A DNA stretch of 64,000 nucleotides, from NCBI GenBank assembly GCA_965153455.1, contig OZ234500.1, forward strand, positions 13,038,557 through 13,102,556. The letters are read 5' to 3'. The stretch comes from Sphagnum compactum. Its lineage: Eukaryota; Bryophyta; Sphagnopsida; Sphagnales. Shown piece by piece: positions 47,386 through 62,200 of the stretch (position 1 is the first letter of the stretch; each line of letters begins with the position of its first letter). The notes beneath the pieces were generated by a model. That model saw only the letters and a program-made list of their open reading frames with translations. It was not told the DNA's origin and made no database searches. The position numbers and the translations under genes were made by a program.

Positions 47386-50300
47386 GGCAATGACCTAAGC
47401 CTGAAAATGGTGGCAAAACCTGAGGTACCAACAATTGTGTCTTTGTGGATTCTATGCTGATGCAGTCACTGTCTAGCAGCTACAGACTGTTGTTCTTGCT
47501 TTTTGGGCTTGTGTCCTGTGTATTGGCCAGCATCATGAGATTGCACCTAATGTGTTTCTGCCTTGCTTTCAACTGGTCCTGAGTCTATCAGGTCAGTTTT
47601 GCTTTGATGCCAGGTTTTCTGACTATACTCAGTAGGCATTGTACAGCCTGCCAATTTACTTGCAATTTCATATTCTTGTTGCTTTTGTCTATATTTGGTG
47701 TTTCTATCTTTTCCTATCCTTCTTGTAAAATCCCATGTCCCAACTCTATCTTCTCTGCATCTATGATTCTTAATCACAAGGATGGAGACTTTTCTATTCT
47801 TTCAAACATGTATTTTCATCTAGGATTCTCTGCAATTCCTCTCTCTAGCACTACTGTGTGAGTGCCACTCATGAGCTCATCATATACCAGTAGATGGGTG
47901 TTGTGTGTCTCACTAGTGCTTCTGTGCATGCCCCAACATGTTTGTCTTAGCATTCATGAAGAAGAAGCACCCATCTTGGAGTTTTTTACTTTGCAATTAT
48001 GTGTCTATGGATAGTGGCAGAGATTAGAGGTTCTTGGTGGTCATAGGATGGCCATCCACAACAGAGGTTCTTGGGTTTGCAGCCATCTTTCATTGGAAAG
48101 AAAAGTATGCATTTGGTTGAACTCTCTCTCATGTTTACCACCATGTAAGGGTGCTTTTTGTCTGCAGCTGTTGTGTTATAGGAACCAATGGGGAAAGAAA
48201 TTTTCACTTTGATCAAGCTGGTCATCAATTTACTTATAGGTCCTGTATACTGTGTGGTGGGGTTACAGGCTGCTGACTGTGACCATGAAGTATACAAGTT
48301 CATGCAGGGGCTTCATGTAGGTGTTGGATTGGTGTGTAAGCTTGGGGTGCATAAATGACATCAGAATTCAGGAGTTGTTAAAATTTGGAACCATCCATAG
48401 AAATTGGTGGCCAAACTTTGATTGCAGAGGCCTATGTAACCAGGTACTTGTCACTTGGAGTAATTACACCTAATTGATGCAAGAAACAGGTTCATATTGC
48501 AAGTTTGGCGAAAAGGGCAACAGCATGATATGTGTTCTGGAAGTTGCCAAAACTTTTGTCCTAGTTAGTCAAGGCCATTTACCTGATGTTTTCACTCATG
48601 TGTTGGTTTCTTACACAGGTATCTTATATCCACACTGGTCAAAGATTGATGATTGATGGGTAGTGCTGAACTGCTGATGACTAATTATGGTTGGCTGCAA
48701 TGTGATGAAATTCAACCAAGGTCCTCCTTTCCTCTTGTAATAGCTTCTACACACTTCTCACTCTTGCATGGATGTTGTCAGGTCAAGAGGTACCTCTTAA
48801 CTTTGAGCATTTGGTTCTCATTATGGGGTGCAAGTGAGGCTAAGAACTAGAAATAAGCCCCAGTTGAAATTGTTATGTCATCGAGCACTAGTAGGGCATT
48901 GTTGACCTGTGGTTGGTGTGTCTTGGTTTTTTTCCAGAACCATGGGCATGGTGGGTATTGAAGTATTGGGAGCCATTGTTTAGCTAGCAAGGATTGGTAT
49001 TAAAAACATGACTAAGTTTCAAGTGGCTGCTTCCTTCCAGCAATTAATCAAAAAAGTCAAAACTAAAATAAAATTTGGTTATTCTGGGATTTCACCGAAA
49101 AGATCCAATTCTGGTTTTCAGATCCTATGACAAATGCAAAATCCAACAACCCTTAACTGTACTTAGGCCAAGTGGAGATCCAACTGTTTGATTTTGCTGG
49201 CGGATGCTGTTGTCTTTCCTTGGTAGTACTACTTGAAGGGGTTGGTGGTGAAATGAAAATAGTTCTTACAAAGGAGGTTACTCAAAGCTTGACAATTGCA
49301 TAATATAGATTTGCGTTGGTTCTTGGGACCAAAAAAACTTTGGCATATGGTTCCATGAATCGATGTCTTATTCCCAAGTTCAAAGCACATTTCGTAGAGC
49401 ATGGGTACATTGTGTTTAAGCGTATCCTATTTGAGTTTGTAGTAATTTTTTTGTATTTGGTAGTTTGATAAAATAAAGCCTATTGTTGTAGAAAATATAT
49501 TTATATTAAAAGTTGAAGTACTCTTAGTACCTTATCTGGATTCAACATCGGGTTGCGGAAGAATTTTTTTATTAATTAAAATGTTTTGACATGTAGTATA
49601 ATACTTTCCAGGATTTTTGGCTTGCATTTAAAATATTTAATATTTCAGCATGAATGAGATGTCAATCATTTTCATCCATTTTGATACATTACATCCATAT
49701 GTTGCATTTCTTTATTTGTGTTTTTGCATTTGCCTTTATGTTTCTTGAGTTTTTGTTTTCCATGCTTCAATTCACCTCTACAAATGTTAGAATGTAGTTG
49801 ATTAAACTATGATGAAGGGAGGATTTGTGTTGTTGACAATGAGTTAGAGCTTTAAGCAATGATTTTTGGTGAAATGTGTTTTTGAAACAATATTGTGTTA
49901 GATTTTGATATTTATAGAATGATATCCGCCAAACATTTGCCCATAAGATCCCATTCTCTACCAAAGCTTGAGGCCATATTATCAACCAAGCAAAGTGTGT
50001 TCAATTATGATGATGAAAAATAATAGATGCAAAACATGCTAGTCATGATTAAGGCTTATAATTCTTAGGTTTCCCAAACTTTTATCTCTATGCAACTTGA
50101 AAATTTGGCATTCCAAGCAACAAAAATTTCAAAAATTGGCAAAATAAGAAGAATAATTACCATTAAATTGAGTAAGGTATTATGGTAATTGTTTTTCCAT
50201 GAAGGAAGGAGTTGTTAATTTTAGACATATATAAGAGAAATTTAATCAATAATTTCATGAATCCATTACACATCTACAAGTAATCAAGCCATGCCACCAT

Positions 50301-53300
50301 TGCAATGTCACAAATGACATCCATTTGACGCCCATATAAACATCCATCAAAACTTTAAAATTATTTATAAACTAGATGAAACACAACATATGTAGTTTGG
50401 CATGAATGAATGAAATTCATCCATGAACATCCACATTTCATGCATTGTGGATGATGTTTCCCATCCATTTTTCATTCATATTGATATTTAAAAATTGTCT
50501 ACAAAGGTTCCTTGGACGATGGGCTTTATGGTAGTCCATGTCTTAGTTTTTCAAATAGGTATAAGTAAATGCAATGCAACTTATTTACACTTTTAGTTTG
50601 ATTAATATTAGTTAAAAATATGTGACCTTCCAACAAAGTCTTTAACTCACTTGTTTCATGTTTGAGTCAATTAATTTCATGCATTGTAGTAATAGGTGTT
50701 TGTTTTATTTTGTTTTATGACCGTCCATTAACCCTCCCGAACCATGTGCCCCTCATTACGCTTTTAGTATTGTCAAAAAGCCTTCAACAACAAGGCAATA
50801 TTTTTGGCATTTTGTAATTTGAAATAGATAGAACAAAAGTTATTGACTTTAGAGTGATTTTTGTATCTAAAAATTAATTTTAAAAAATAAATGATTTTTT
50901 TTTCATAATTGCGTTTTAATTTTTTTGAAAATTTGTCTTTAAGAGCCTCAAAGACGTTTGTTTTAAAAATTAAAATATTTTTCATGTTGTAGCTCTTAAT
51001 ATTTTTTTGACCATGATTGGGTTTTTAAAAGAATCAAATCCCTTCTTCAAAGATGTTTGTTTATATATATATATATATATATATATAGGTGTTTCGAAAA
51101 AAACTAATTTTTCATAAGAACTTTGAAATTAAGCCCACTTTGACTAGAACAATATTATGATCGGTGATTTTAGAGGAGGTTCAAATACTTGACCCAAATG
51201 AACAAGGGCTCACTAGTTGTTTTGGTACGATATTGATATTTCCAATGTAGGAAGAAAAATGCATTGAATTACTATGGAATATTTGCTAGAGTTAATATTT
51301 GACATCAAATGTTTACGATTTTGTACTATGAATGTAATTCTCCCCCAATTGATGATTATATAAAGCACAAGTTATATGAATCTCACTAAGATTACTTCTT
51401 TCTCAATTGTGATTTCCATTGTGCAATTTTTTTACCCATGGGCTTGTCAAAATACACAAAATCACAATTTTTTTTTATTGCTCTTTATTCACCTTAGAGA
51501 ACCAGCACCCAATATATCAAAGTTTGCTTATGATTCCTTTTCTATTATGTTGCAAATAAATCACAAGAATCAATATTATCTACTTTATCATGCCAACACC
51601 CAATAATGCAATAACATTTTTGAACAATACTTATGCATTTTCTGGTTAATAAGGCCACAAAAGAAAGAAAAAAAAACCATAGAACCATACTAAGTGGTAT
51701 ATTAGGTGGTTCTTAAGGTTGGTATTTGATACCAATCTTTATGCATAACATGTGGTTAACACCCCAAAAAAAAAGGTTAATTGGTAATCAGGATATTAAT
51801 TAGTCAAATTGATGAAAAAAATGAAGGTATTTACAATTTATTGTGCACAAAAATAAACCTAACGATGTAATTTTTTTGGTATCCTTGTGGATTGTGTTAT
51901 GTCAAATGGTTTTTGAATTTTGTGAAAAGGTGTTAATTATATTATTATGTAATCAAGTTTGGCATGATCAAGATATTATTTGAAATTTTGATATTTTGCA
52001 CCAAACGGGGGACTTTTAAATGTGCATGACCTCTAGCGTAACAATCCATAAAGAACTTGTAAATGAACTTATCATATTCATATTTTGTAATGAAATAAAA
52101 GCTTCTCTCCAAAATTGATAAATGTTATAAATATTTCAAAATAAAAGTTTATTTCAACATGGCATGGAAGTTTTATGCACTTTTAAAAGCACTAGAAACT
52201 TTTTTTTAAATGACAAAGTCCATTATGACATGATTTTTATGGAGTTCATATATATGTTTTCCTAAAACATCCTATACTACAATGTATTGAAGATTGCTCA
52301 TTAAGTTGCTTTTTGGAAAAGACAATTATTTTACGAAGAACTTGGGCATCCAACATATTTATGCTTCTAGCATGATCCAAATTCACTATAAGAGGGTAGT
52401 GTTTTAGAGAATTTTCCTTTGCCAAAATTGGTTCACCATAACTTGGAAATATCATTGATGATAGTTGGGTGTAAAATTTTGAGTTGTTATTGAGTTGTGG
52501 TGTAATAAATAAGAAAAACCTACCTAGCTAGTTTCCAAAAAAATAATAACCATCGAACATTGGTTTAAAGCAATGTCTTTTTTAAGTGCATTTAAATGAT
52601 AAATGCTAGTTTGAAGGTGTTGAACTAGTAGTGTCATTTGTTCATGGTTTAGGAAAGAACCATTGTGAATTTTAAAAAGTTTTGATACCTCCTCCCGGTT
52701 TTAGTCCTAGAAGAGTTTTGAGTTTGATGGAGTAAATTGATTAAGCAAAGACCTTCCAAATTCATAAACCTTTGGATTTGGTGCTATTCAAAAGAATTCC
52801 AAAATTGGTTTGATTTTGAAACTAAATTTCATTCCACCTAAATTCTGTTGGAGATTGTGTAGGACCAATGTTGTATCAATTTAAAAAATCGCTGGTGGAT
52901 TAAGAAACATAACATTCTTGCTACTTTTTTCACATAAAGAATCAAACTTGGATAAAGGATTTCAATAATGTCCAGGTTTTGGTTTCAACAAAAGGTAGGT
53001 GTAACCACAATCATAGGAGCCAAAAAGCGCATTAGGCTCTAGTGAAAACTGCAAACAATTGTAAATATGCTTATGTTTTGCTATTTAAACATCATGGTAA
53101 CCATGAAAAGACTAATATTAGTGTTGGTAAATATTGAAATTTAAAATGCATTTAATTCAATCTTCGTATTTGATTTTAGTTAAAGACTTTGAAAGTGTGT
53201 GATTGTGTTTATTTTACAATGGGCCCCTTAATTTCTTTATACAAAAGTCCTTCCCCCATACATTCTTCTCTTGGTTCAAATACCAACAATAATTAAAGGA

Positions 53301-54850
53301 AGCTAATTTCTTATCAAAGCTATGAGGCGATTGCGAGACAAAGTTGTAGATATTACAATGACAAAAATGAACTATGAATTAATGTATTCTAATATGATTT
53401 AAAAATTTGATCATTTAGAAAATGAGATAAGAACATGCATATTTTTAAAATCCATCATCTTTCAACATTAATTATTACACAAGTGATGTTCATTATTGGT
53501 CAATCTCCAACATATTTTTTAACAAGTTGCAAAGGAAAATTCATTAAAAGAATGTTTTTCTTATGAAAAAGTTACTTTGGGGCAAAGGGACCTTGTGGTC
53601 CTTGGAATTAATTAGTCATGCTGTTAACTAAGTTGTATGGAGAGTTTCTTTTTTGGAAAGAAAAGAAGAAGGATCTTTAATCTAAATTTCACCTGTTTCA
53701 AAAGCAGAGAAGGTTCAGTTGGAGGAGCTTAATTTCCTTAGGTCATGCTCTTGATGTGTTGAAATTCTTTTTGGAAGCGAAGCGATCGAAAATATATATA
53801 TATTTGTTTTCATCCATCCATCACATTTCAAAGCATGCTTGAGAGGAAAGGGATACATGACTGCCACAAACAACTAAGCTGTAAACAACTTTCTTTGTAG
53901 ACAAACTTCATGACCATAAAGAATGCCACAGAGCCTACCTACTATGCTATTTGTCTCAAATTTCAGTGTCAACATGCAGAAGCCATCCCATCCCCTGCAG
54001 CCCAATATAAGGGGAGTTCTTAAATTCTAACTTCTGGGACAGCCCACATTTCCTAGTGCCAAATATTCTTGGAATATCCCATGCAGCAAAGGTATGTAGT
54101 TAGAAAATAAGGGTCTCTTTATTTAGGCCTCTTTCTTTCCATTAGCTTTCTCTGATCACATATTCTGCTTCAACAACAGCTCCTCATCACATTTGTTTCA
54201 CCTAGTTGTGCTCACAATCACCTCCTAATTTTACAAGTCAAGCATTAATCAGGTGCAAAGAGTTGTGAGTTAAGTTGTGACGAATCATCACAAGTTGACA
54301 TTTGTTATCTTCTGTTTTGGTTCATATGTTCGGTGCATTCCTTACAAAGTTCCTTACATGTGAAATGTTCCCAATGTTCTTAACATTAATTACCCATAGA
54401 TTTCAAGCCCAGTGGTGCTCTTCGATGAAAAGTGCCTCTCAATGCAGAAAAGCGACATGGCTCCATTTTAACGACTTTCGATTAGGATGCTGTGATTGCA
54501 GCACATTATGTGCAAAATATGATCACACTAGTCTAATGGAAAGAGACCCTTACTCAGGTCGATAGAGCATGTCACTCAATGGTTTGCTACATCAATGCAC
54601 TATGCCTTTTCAATAAACATACAGACACACATCCACTTCATAACAGTGACACCCTGTTTTTTAATCACATAATAAACAATATCAAGCATATATGTTGGCT
54701 TCATTGCAGCCAAGTTGCACAATTGTAAAACACTCCAAGGTTTTTTTTTTCTTTGTATTTGAAAGCATCTCCCGACATGGAGGATGCTTTCATCAATTGA
54801 ATGGACCTTCTTTCTGCACATTCACATGCAAACCTTGGGCATTCGAATGA
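47386..54850. other. 3' UTR then long spacer, no supported gene
   Basis: The first several hundred bases (to perhaps 48.3 kb) have balanced composition and may be 3' UTR or an unspliced tail of the CHZ-like transcript. The rest is AT-rich. An (AT)n microsatellite lies at 51062-51087. Short ORFs are not family-like. Confidence 0.5.
51062..51087. repeat. (TA)n microsatellite
   Basis: An uninterrupted alternating T/A run of about 26 bases. Confidence 0.92.
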
Positions 54851-55650
54851 AAGCCATTAAATTGTAGGTTACGGTGGTGAAGGCCTGTTCCTGTGGGTTT
54901 CCCTTAGTTTTTTGGCCTATACCCTTGGGCTATTGCCCTCAAGGCTATGAGGGGAGGCCCTCGGGAGCAGTCCTTTCCCCCCTATACATTTTTTTATTGC
55001 TTTCGGGTGCCAAAGTTTGTTTGAGCTTTGTCGTCAATTTAGCCGCCTAGCCAGTTTCCTCTATGTGTAGTGAAGTTTGGTTCAAACTGTTATCATGTGG
55101 GTATTTGAACTAGTCTTATAGGTAGAAGCCGTTCTTACACCTCTTTGTCAAGCCATTGGAGAAATTTTCAAAGTGTATTTGGAATGCACCTTATTCCCAT
55201 GAATCTCTCTCTTAGAAGAGGGATCTTACTCCTTAGTATTTAGGAGTGGAAGGTCTCACCCATTCTTTAAAGGTGTAAGATCTCCTATATTGCCTTGTGA
55301 TCTACATATATTTATGCTTACCACATGAGGTTCCTTCTGTGCTCTACAATGGGTAAGGTCCATGGGTGTTGGGTTGGGGACATTCCCAAATCATCCGAGG
55401 CCCCTTATTTCCCTCACCTTGAGGCTTGACCCCTACACATACATAATAACCTCACCTTATTTCATGACTGAAAAAGTCCTTGCACAAAGGTGGGCCTATA
55501 TGGTGGGCCCTCCCACATGTACGCAAGCTTGTACAATGAGAGATTATGATATTACATATAGTAAAGGACGTCGGGATGAAATGAAGCTTTCCATCCATCC
55601 GTCCGTCCGTCATCCATCCCGTCATCCATCCAAACAGAACAAATATATAT
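54850..55650. repeat. Possible LTR or transposon end with ATCC/GTCC tract
   Basis: This is GC-richer than its neighbours, with no ORF. It has CCTTGGGC / GGGAGGCCC wording and short direct phrases (TCTCACCCATTC, AAGGTGTAAGATCTC). It ends in a stretch shared with 25548-25615 (ACATATAGTAAAGGACGTCG) followed by a CCATCCGTCC tract (55592-55632). It is probably part of a retroelement LTR; partner not found in the window. Confidence 0.35.
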
Positions 55651-55736
55651 TTTTAAAAGGGAAAAAACTAGAAAAAAAAAAAAAAAACAGAAAAACACTT
55701 TAACAATTAGAAACTCTTTGTAAACACTTAAACATG

Positions 55737-56440
55737 AAACAAGGAAATACAGTAAAATAGTCTTAAAAGAAAATTAAAAAATAGATGACAAAAAAAAAAG
55801 AAACAAAACAGAGAGCAGAAAGAGAAAAAAAACCATACTTGAAAAAAAAATGAGGGTTGTCTTCTTTTTCCAAACTTCAAACCTGCATCTAATCAAACCA
55901 AAAAAATAATTATTATTATTATTATTATTTTTATTATAAAACATATTAGAAAAACTAGAATTTTTTTGGAAAAGAAAATAGAAACTAAATAAATAAATAA
56001 ACGCATAAAAATAGAAAAAAAAATGAAGATAGACAAAATAAGAATAGAAAAAATAAAAACATGAAACAAACATAAACAAAACAAAGTAAAAACACAGAAA
56101 CTATTAAAAAAAGGAATGGAAACAAATGAAACAAGGAAAGGGAAATACAGTAAAATCATTTTAAAAGAAAAAAATTACAAAAAAGAAGAAACCAAATAAA
56201 GAGTAAAAAATAAGAAAAAATAAAACCTATAATAATGAAGAAAAACCCTACTTGAAAAAGAATGAGGTGTGTCTTCATTCTCCAAACTTCAAACTTGCAT
56301 CCAAATAAACAAAAATACAAAAGTGAAAAAGAAACACTTTATTTTTATTATACAAAATAATAATAAAAACAGAAAACACATAAAAATAAAAGAATAAAAA
56401 AGATAAAAGTTTTTAAAAAAAACTAAAACATGAACCAAAC
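55737..56440. repeat. A-rich duplicated block, period about 390 bp
   Basis: GAAACAAGGAAATACAGTAAAA near 55737 recurs near 56127 (with a small insertion). The following AAA/GAAA text, the TACTTGAAAAA...ATGAGG and CCAAACTTCAAAC phrases, and the (TTA)n tract (55909-55937) are echoed in the second copy. The + strand is extremely A-rich, the minus strand T-rich. Confidence 0.65.
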
Positions 56441-58980
56441 ATTGTTGAAATAACACACCTGTGCATTAGGCACGGGGTTCAAACTAGTATGACATATTGT
56501 TACACCAAGAGTCTTAACCAGGATTTTTTTTTGTGTGTGTGGAGTTTCACCAAAGCGGGGAGGGAGGGTTTTTGCCTCAAGGCAACATGGAGCCAATCAG
56601 GTGAAGTACAATAGGAGATTATGCTTATGATATATGAAATATTGTTACTCCATGAGTCTTAACCAGGGTTTTTTTGGGGAGTCTCCCCCCCTATATTACA
56701 TGGGCCAAAAAAGATGCATCCTATCTTTCAATATAATCTTTTTATTTTGGGGAGTCTCCAAATTTTCAGGTTTTTGTGTGATGGGCTTGTATCACCGACT
56801 AGGGATAAAAAATAGTAAATATTAATATTATGGCAATGGGATAAAGAATGATGGGTAAGTATGGAAATAAATAATTTGATTTATGAGCTTTACCTCAAAG
56901 ATCTTTGACTAGGTTTAAACTCATAAATATTTTACTTAGCTATTTTGGGTTAGGCATAATTCAAATGAATCATGTGTACTTCATTAAATCCTAGGGAACG
57001 AGATTCTAAATAATTTAATGACTTGTTCAAAATAAGGATGATAAATTTAGAAAGATAATATGTGGTATAATATTATTGGTTTGTAATCGACGAATGAAAA
57101 TGTTTAGTAGATGTAGATGAATAGAGCCAATAATTTTTTTGTGGGGGAATATCTAAGGGGTTGTGAGTGAAATTTTAGACTCATATTTTTCTTTTCATAA
57201 ATTTTTGTTGCTATTTTTATGTTAAGCCTTATGATAAGCTTTTTTAATAACAAATCTATACCACAATAAATGTATGTGTCCTTTTGATTGTAAAAGTGTT
57301 CATAAGAACAAAGGGACGTGTTTTTGGTGAATGATTTTGGTTATTAAAAAACAAATCCTTAAATGCACGTGATGAGCTCCTCAATGAATGTAGCCCGTAT
57401 AAGGACCAAGATTTAAGTGTGTTGGTGATCCTAGGTCAAAAATATGTAAGTTTCACCTTTTATATTTTTCAAGTGTTTTGTCTGATGTGTGAATGTCGTG
57501 CGAGACTTTTAGTTATTCAACCTACCTATGTGATAGTAAGAATTTAATTTAAAATTAATCCTCATAAGTGTAGACCTTTCTAGTCTATAGGTCCAAAATG
57601 ATTCATTGCAAACCCAAAAAAAAAAAAAGGTTGAACTTGGAGCCCCATCAAATTAATTCGAAGATGATAATAAGTACCAAAATTTGAATGTATGGAAGTA
57701 CCAAAAAGGGTGTTGAACAAAGTTAAGAAAATATTCTCTAGGCAAGCAATGGGGTGACTCATTATGAATAAAACATTTTTTTTTTTGGGGTTTTTTGGGG
57801 GAGGGGGTGGAGGGAAGATTTTTGGTATAGGGGTTTTGTTCTCTTGCATGTTCTTGAATCTTATTCACATTTTCAAAATCTACCCAATACATTTCCAATG
57901 TTCTTTATGTATCCTTTCTTACTCCATATGATTTGTCAACTATTCCCTTTGTTATCCCCAACATTCATTCCCGTGCAAAGCAAATCCCATGGTGGTCCCA
58001 AATAGCTCCACATTTTATTCCATACTCCTTGCCCAAAATCCTACTCTTTTAGCATACATAGAAGAGCCAAACCTAAAGGGCCAATAATTCTACTGTGGGA
58101 GTGTTGAAGAGTGTCCAAAAGTAAGAGGCTCATGAGAACATAAAGTTCCGGAACTTTGGAGGCACCCCCCATACCTAATCAGCAGGAATCACAACTGTAA
58201 CAAGTGAGGAGTTCTGAACAGGAAATAAAGTGCATGAGGCGAGAACTGGCCCATATATAGAAGAGTAGTAATTGAGAAGGAAATGAAAATGAATACATGA
58301 ATACATAGTCTAGTTAAGAGCCAATAATGAGATCAAAGCCAAGCAAGTGCTTTTCATGCCTTGTATCTCCTACCTACTACTTTCTTTCCACCTTTCCCAA
58401 ATGCCTAACAGGACTTGGTTCAAGAGAGAAGAAGACAATATAATATAATGACACACTTCTTGACTCTTTCCTCCACTGAATAAATTATTTGGTTGTGGCT
58501 GTTTGTTATGGGCACAACTTTTTGCAAACCTGAAACATTGGCACCTATATCATGCATATTATGGAGCTCCAGGGCTGCTTGCTTGCTTGCACCTCCAGTT
58601 GTGGCAGGGGTACTTACTGCACTCACCCACCCATGCACCCACCCACCCACCCACCAAGGGATCCATCATAGTGAAAATGCCTTAGAATGCTTTGGGATGG
58701 TTTAGGATCCTTGGCTGTTGGGCATTGTCTTGTGCATTTGTTAAGGATTCCAAAATTTCATACCATCAAATTCGTTATTTGCTTGGATATGGGATTCTTG
58801 AGTTTTTGGTCATCATTAGGAAATTCGGTCTCTAATTCATTAGCCCAATTCACTATGGAGGTCTTAAAAGTGAATCATGTTCATTCCACCTTCCATGCAA
58901 TCCCACCTTTTTATCTACCTTACTTTTTGGTGAACGGAGGGGGAAACTTTTGCAAAATTTGACTACTAGTGGCATTGTAT
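56440..58980. other. Spacer with short repeats, no supported gene
   Basis: A phrase ATATTGTTAC(A/T)CCA(A/T)GAGTCTTAACCAGG occurs at about 56493 and 56639. A poly(A) tract (57608-57619) and a poly(T)/G-rich tract (57777-57812) flank about 190 bases. An (ACCC)n run lies at 58620-58652. No protein family recognised. Confidence 0.5.
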
Positions 58981-59007
58981 CATTGTGTTATTGTATAGGA
59001 TTTTTTT

Positions 59008-59216
59008 GTCATATTGATGATTTTATCATACATTTGTGACATTTGAATAGAGTATCTATTACACTTTGTACCAAGTTCAATGTAATGCACAAAATGAGCC
59101 ACCCTATCTACCATGCAACTACCTTATCGTTTTGTGCATTACATTGAACTTTGTACAAAGTGTAGTATATACTCTCTTCAAATGCCACAAACGTATGATA
59201 AAATCATCAATATGGC
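59008..59216. mobile_element. Hairpin (foldback) MITE-like element
   Basis: Arms at about 59008-59095 and 59131-59216 are inverted copies of each other (CATATTGATGATTTTATCAT... TTTGTACAAAGTTCAATGTAATGCAC-type, given here in part) with a short loop. A single-arm relative occurs at about 35815-35930 (CATTTGAATAGAGTA, CACTTTGTA). No ORF. Confidence 0.78.
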
Positions 59217-59229
59217 AAAATAATGCCAC

Positions 59230-62200
59230 AAAAAAGGTTTGATACAACTACCATGCAAAAAAGTTTGATGTCATAATGATCTATCAAAATAAAAGATGTA
59301 AACATAGGAAATGTTGGTTAAATTTAGTAGTACTTAGCCTAGTTAGACACTAATTCATTAGTTTTTCAAATTGCAAAAACAATTGATAAATACTTGTCCA
59401 CCATGTTGAAAATCTGAAAGAAACTCTCACGCTTTCTAGCTACATTATTTAGTATAATGTTGGATTTTTAAATATTATTAGTTTTACTACCAAACATAAA
59501 TAAATAAAAAAGCTTTTATTAAGCACATTTATACAGAACTAGGCTAGGTATTATGATAGTTCAAAATGAAAATAGTTAAATTCAATTTGGATTTTTAAAA
59601 AATTCTTCCTTTAATGTTAAATAGTAGTGTGTTAAAGCTTTTATGAAATGAAAATAAATTGGGAATTCCTTTTTTTGTTAAGTCCAAATCTCAATATAAT
59701 TTATCTATATGATTTCATATAATTTATTTTTGAAATCCTCTAAACTTGGCAATTGCACCTCCATGACATTGATCTTGATGTTTTTACTAGGTTCCTAAAT
59801 AAACCAATGTTGGGTGGTTCTCACTTTTATTTGAAACTAATAGTTTTGGTTCTTAGACAAGTGTTATAAAATTGGCCAAATTTTCTTTTAAAAATTGATG
59901 TTGCAATATCTACCTTAGTTTCGAGATCAATGCCCAAAGTAAAAAAATTATTTATATTCAAGTAAGCTATTTGTCATTATCAATGAAAACTATCAATTCT
60001 GAGTTAAATTATCAAATGATGAAGTTTGAACCTAAGTTTGAATCTTTTCTAGAAGAGGAAATTCCACTAGTTGACAAACCTTCATTTGTGAGAGGTTTAC
60101 GAAAAATTTTAAATCTAAAGAGACTATCTAGTCTTGAAAAAAAAAAATCAAAACTAGAGAATCTTTTTAAATGAAAGAGACCAATTTGTGATAATTGCCC
60201 AACATTGGAATAAGGTAGGTGACCTATTAAGTGAAGTTCTAAAAAATTCAAGATGTTTCACATGTTTTGCCCTTGCTCATCATTGAGGCACGCTACCCCT
60301 TAGGGTTAAGGTACTTGCAACCAACATATCACAAAAACACAACACAATTGAAACATTATGACCATTAAAGTTCGTTCTAGGGTACTTGCAATCAACAATC
60401 ATAAAAACACAACACCAAGAAAAATGCAATTAGGTATCTCCCTTGTTATTATTGATAATATTAATTATAGTTGCAATTATCTTAGAATCTACACCCTTCA
60501 ACACCACTAACTATTAGTTTTCTTCAAATAATTGAAATTTGCAATGAAGTTTTCATTTTCTAAAACCATACCATCTTCAATATTGAGGTATTCTTCAATG
60601 GATTTAAGCCCATTTGTGAACCCAAATCTAAGATCATTTAGCTAGTTCTTCATAATTTAAACAAATTATTTAAATTCCCAATCCCAATTTGACAACGTCT
60701 CAAGCTTGTGATGAAAATTGCCATGCTAAAAATATTTTTCAGTTTCAATTTGTGAACAAAAAATGCCCATGATTTGACGAACAAGATATGATAGATTGGG
60801 AAATTGCAGTTCATGGTTCACCCACCAACTCAAAGGGTCCTAAATGGATCTATAGGCACTGTAATTTCAAAGGAGATAATTTAGCTTTGATGAACCCCAA
60901 TATAACTTCTTCAATAAAAGTCAACGACCCAAATATGCCCAATTCAAGCACAAAAAAAACTAATAGGTTCAATATTGATAAAAATGGCTTTGTAAATAGT
61001 TAATAACATTGGCAAAATAACTTCACAATCATATTCTACAACAATTTGCATAACTAATTCAAGGCTCACATAGTCTTGGATGAGTTGAAATTTTTGAATC
61101 ATGGGTCAAGCATAAAAACTAGCATATTTTGAATGATGTGCTTCTAAAATGATGATGCCCACAATAAACCTTAGGTTAAAACCAAGTTGGGATGTTTGGA
61201 AAATGTTTACGGCAACCAATATTTGTGTTGTTTGGTTACTTTAAACCTTATGGTGATAAAAAATATGTTTAGTTGCCAAAGTTTCACAATATTTGAAAAA
61301 AAAATTGGGTGGTGAATGAAAATTTTATATGTGCTGACTGAAATTTTTAAATTGTCGGATCAATGATGGTGATCAAGCCATAGTCAATTGGATGATTGAA
61401 ATTTTTGGGCAACGACCAATTTTTTTTGGGGTAGTGATGAATTTTGTTTCTAGGATAGATGTTGTTGTGACAATTGATGCAAAATGGGCATGTTATGTCA
61501 TTTCTGAAAACCCTAACTTACATTATTCCATTCATAGTATAATCGGAGTGCCCATTAAAATACACATGTTATGGCATTAAAAATTGCATCTTGGGGCATA
61601 TTCACAATCAAAGTACCCAAAAGGACAGTCTAACGAAAAAGGGATTGTAAATGACTATTTTGGGTTTTTATTACATTTACTTTTTCATGATTATAGTGTA
61701 TTGTTATATGACTATAATTATAATGATATCATGTTAATCTAATAAAAAAATCCAATAATAAATTGAATATAATATAGATGTCCTTTTGGGTCTTTGTTTT
61801 AGTTGTAATTTTCATCTTAAAAGAATCAAAAGGAATGTATTAAACAATGCACTTGATTTCAATTTTCTTTCATGGATAAATAATGCATACATCTATGTTT
61901 GGCAATGTTCATATAATGCATTTGATTAAATAATATACGATATAATAATTTTGAAGGCTATAAAATCCATTTGGTTGATTTTTTGTATTCACTAAGCTTA
62001 GAATTTCTGGCCCCAAATTCTGGTAAAATGTGAAGGAATTTTTTATGCAAAAAAACATGTTAAGTTGTATATAAAAACTTATGTACTCATTTTTTGCATT
62101 TCTAGTTTTTTAACAAAATATTTATGCATAATTACATATGCATGTGAAAAATCATCACCACCATGCAAATTATCATAATTTGAATTATCTCATAGTTTCA

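Noticed and set aside
54480-54570. Possible tRNA gene (GGTCGATAGAGCATG wording)
   Set aside because: No acceptor stem or B box at proper spacing.
55774-56159. Hydrophobic minus-strand ORFs (Phe/Ile/Tyr-rich) that look like membrane proteins
   Set aside because: They arise from poly(A)-rich DNA read on the T-rich strand. No real membrane-protein pattern or start context.
60788-61003. hAT transposase BED finger
   Set aside because: Only a faint KW...HCNFKG pattern with a missing Cys, and no catalytic domain follows. Kept only as a remark in the spacer entry.
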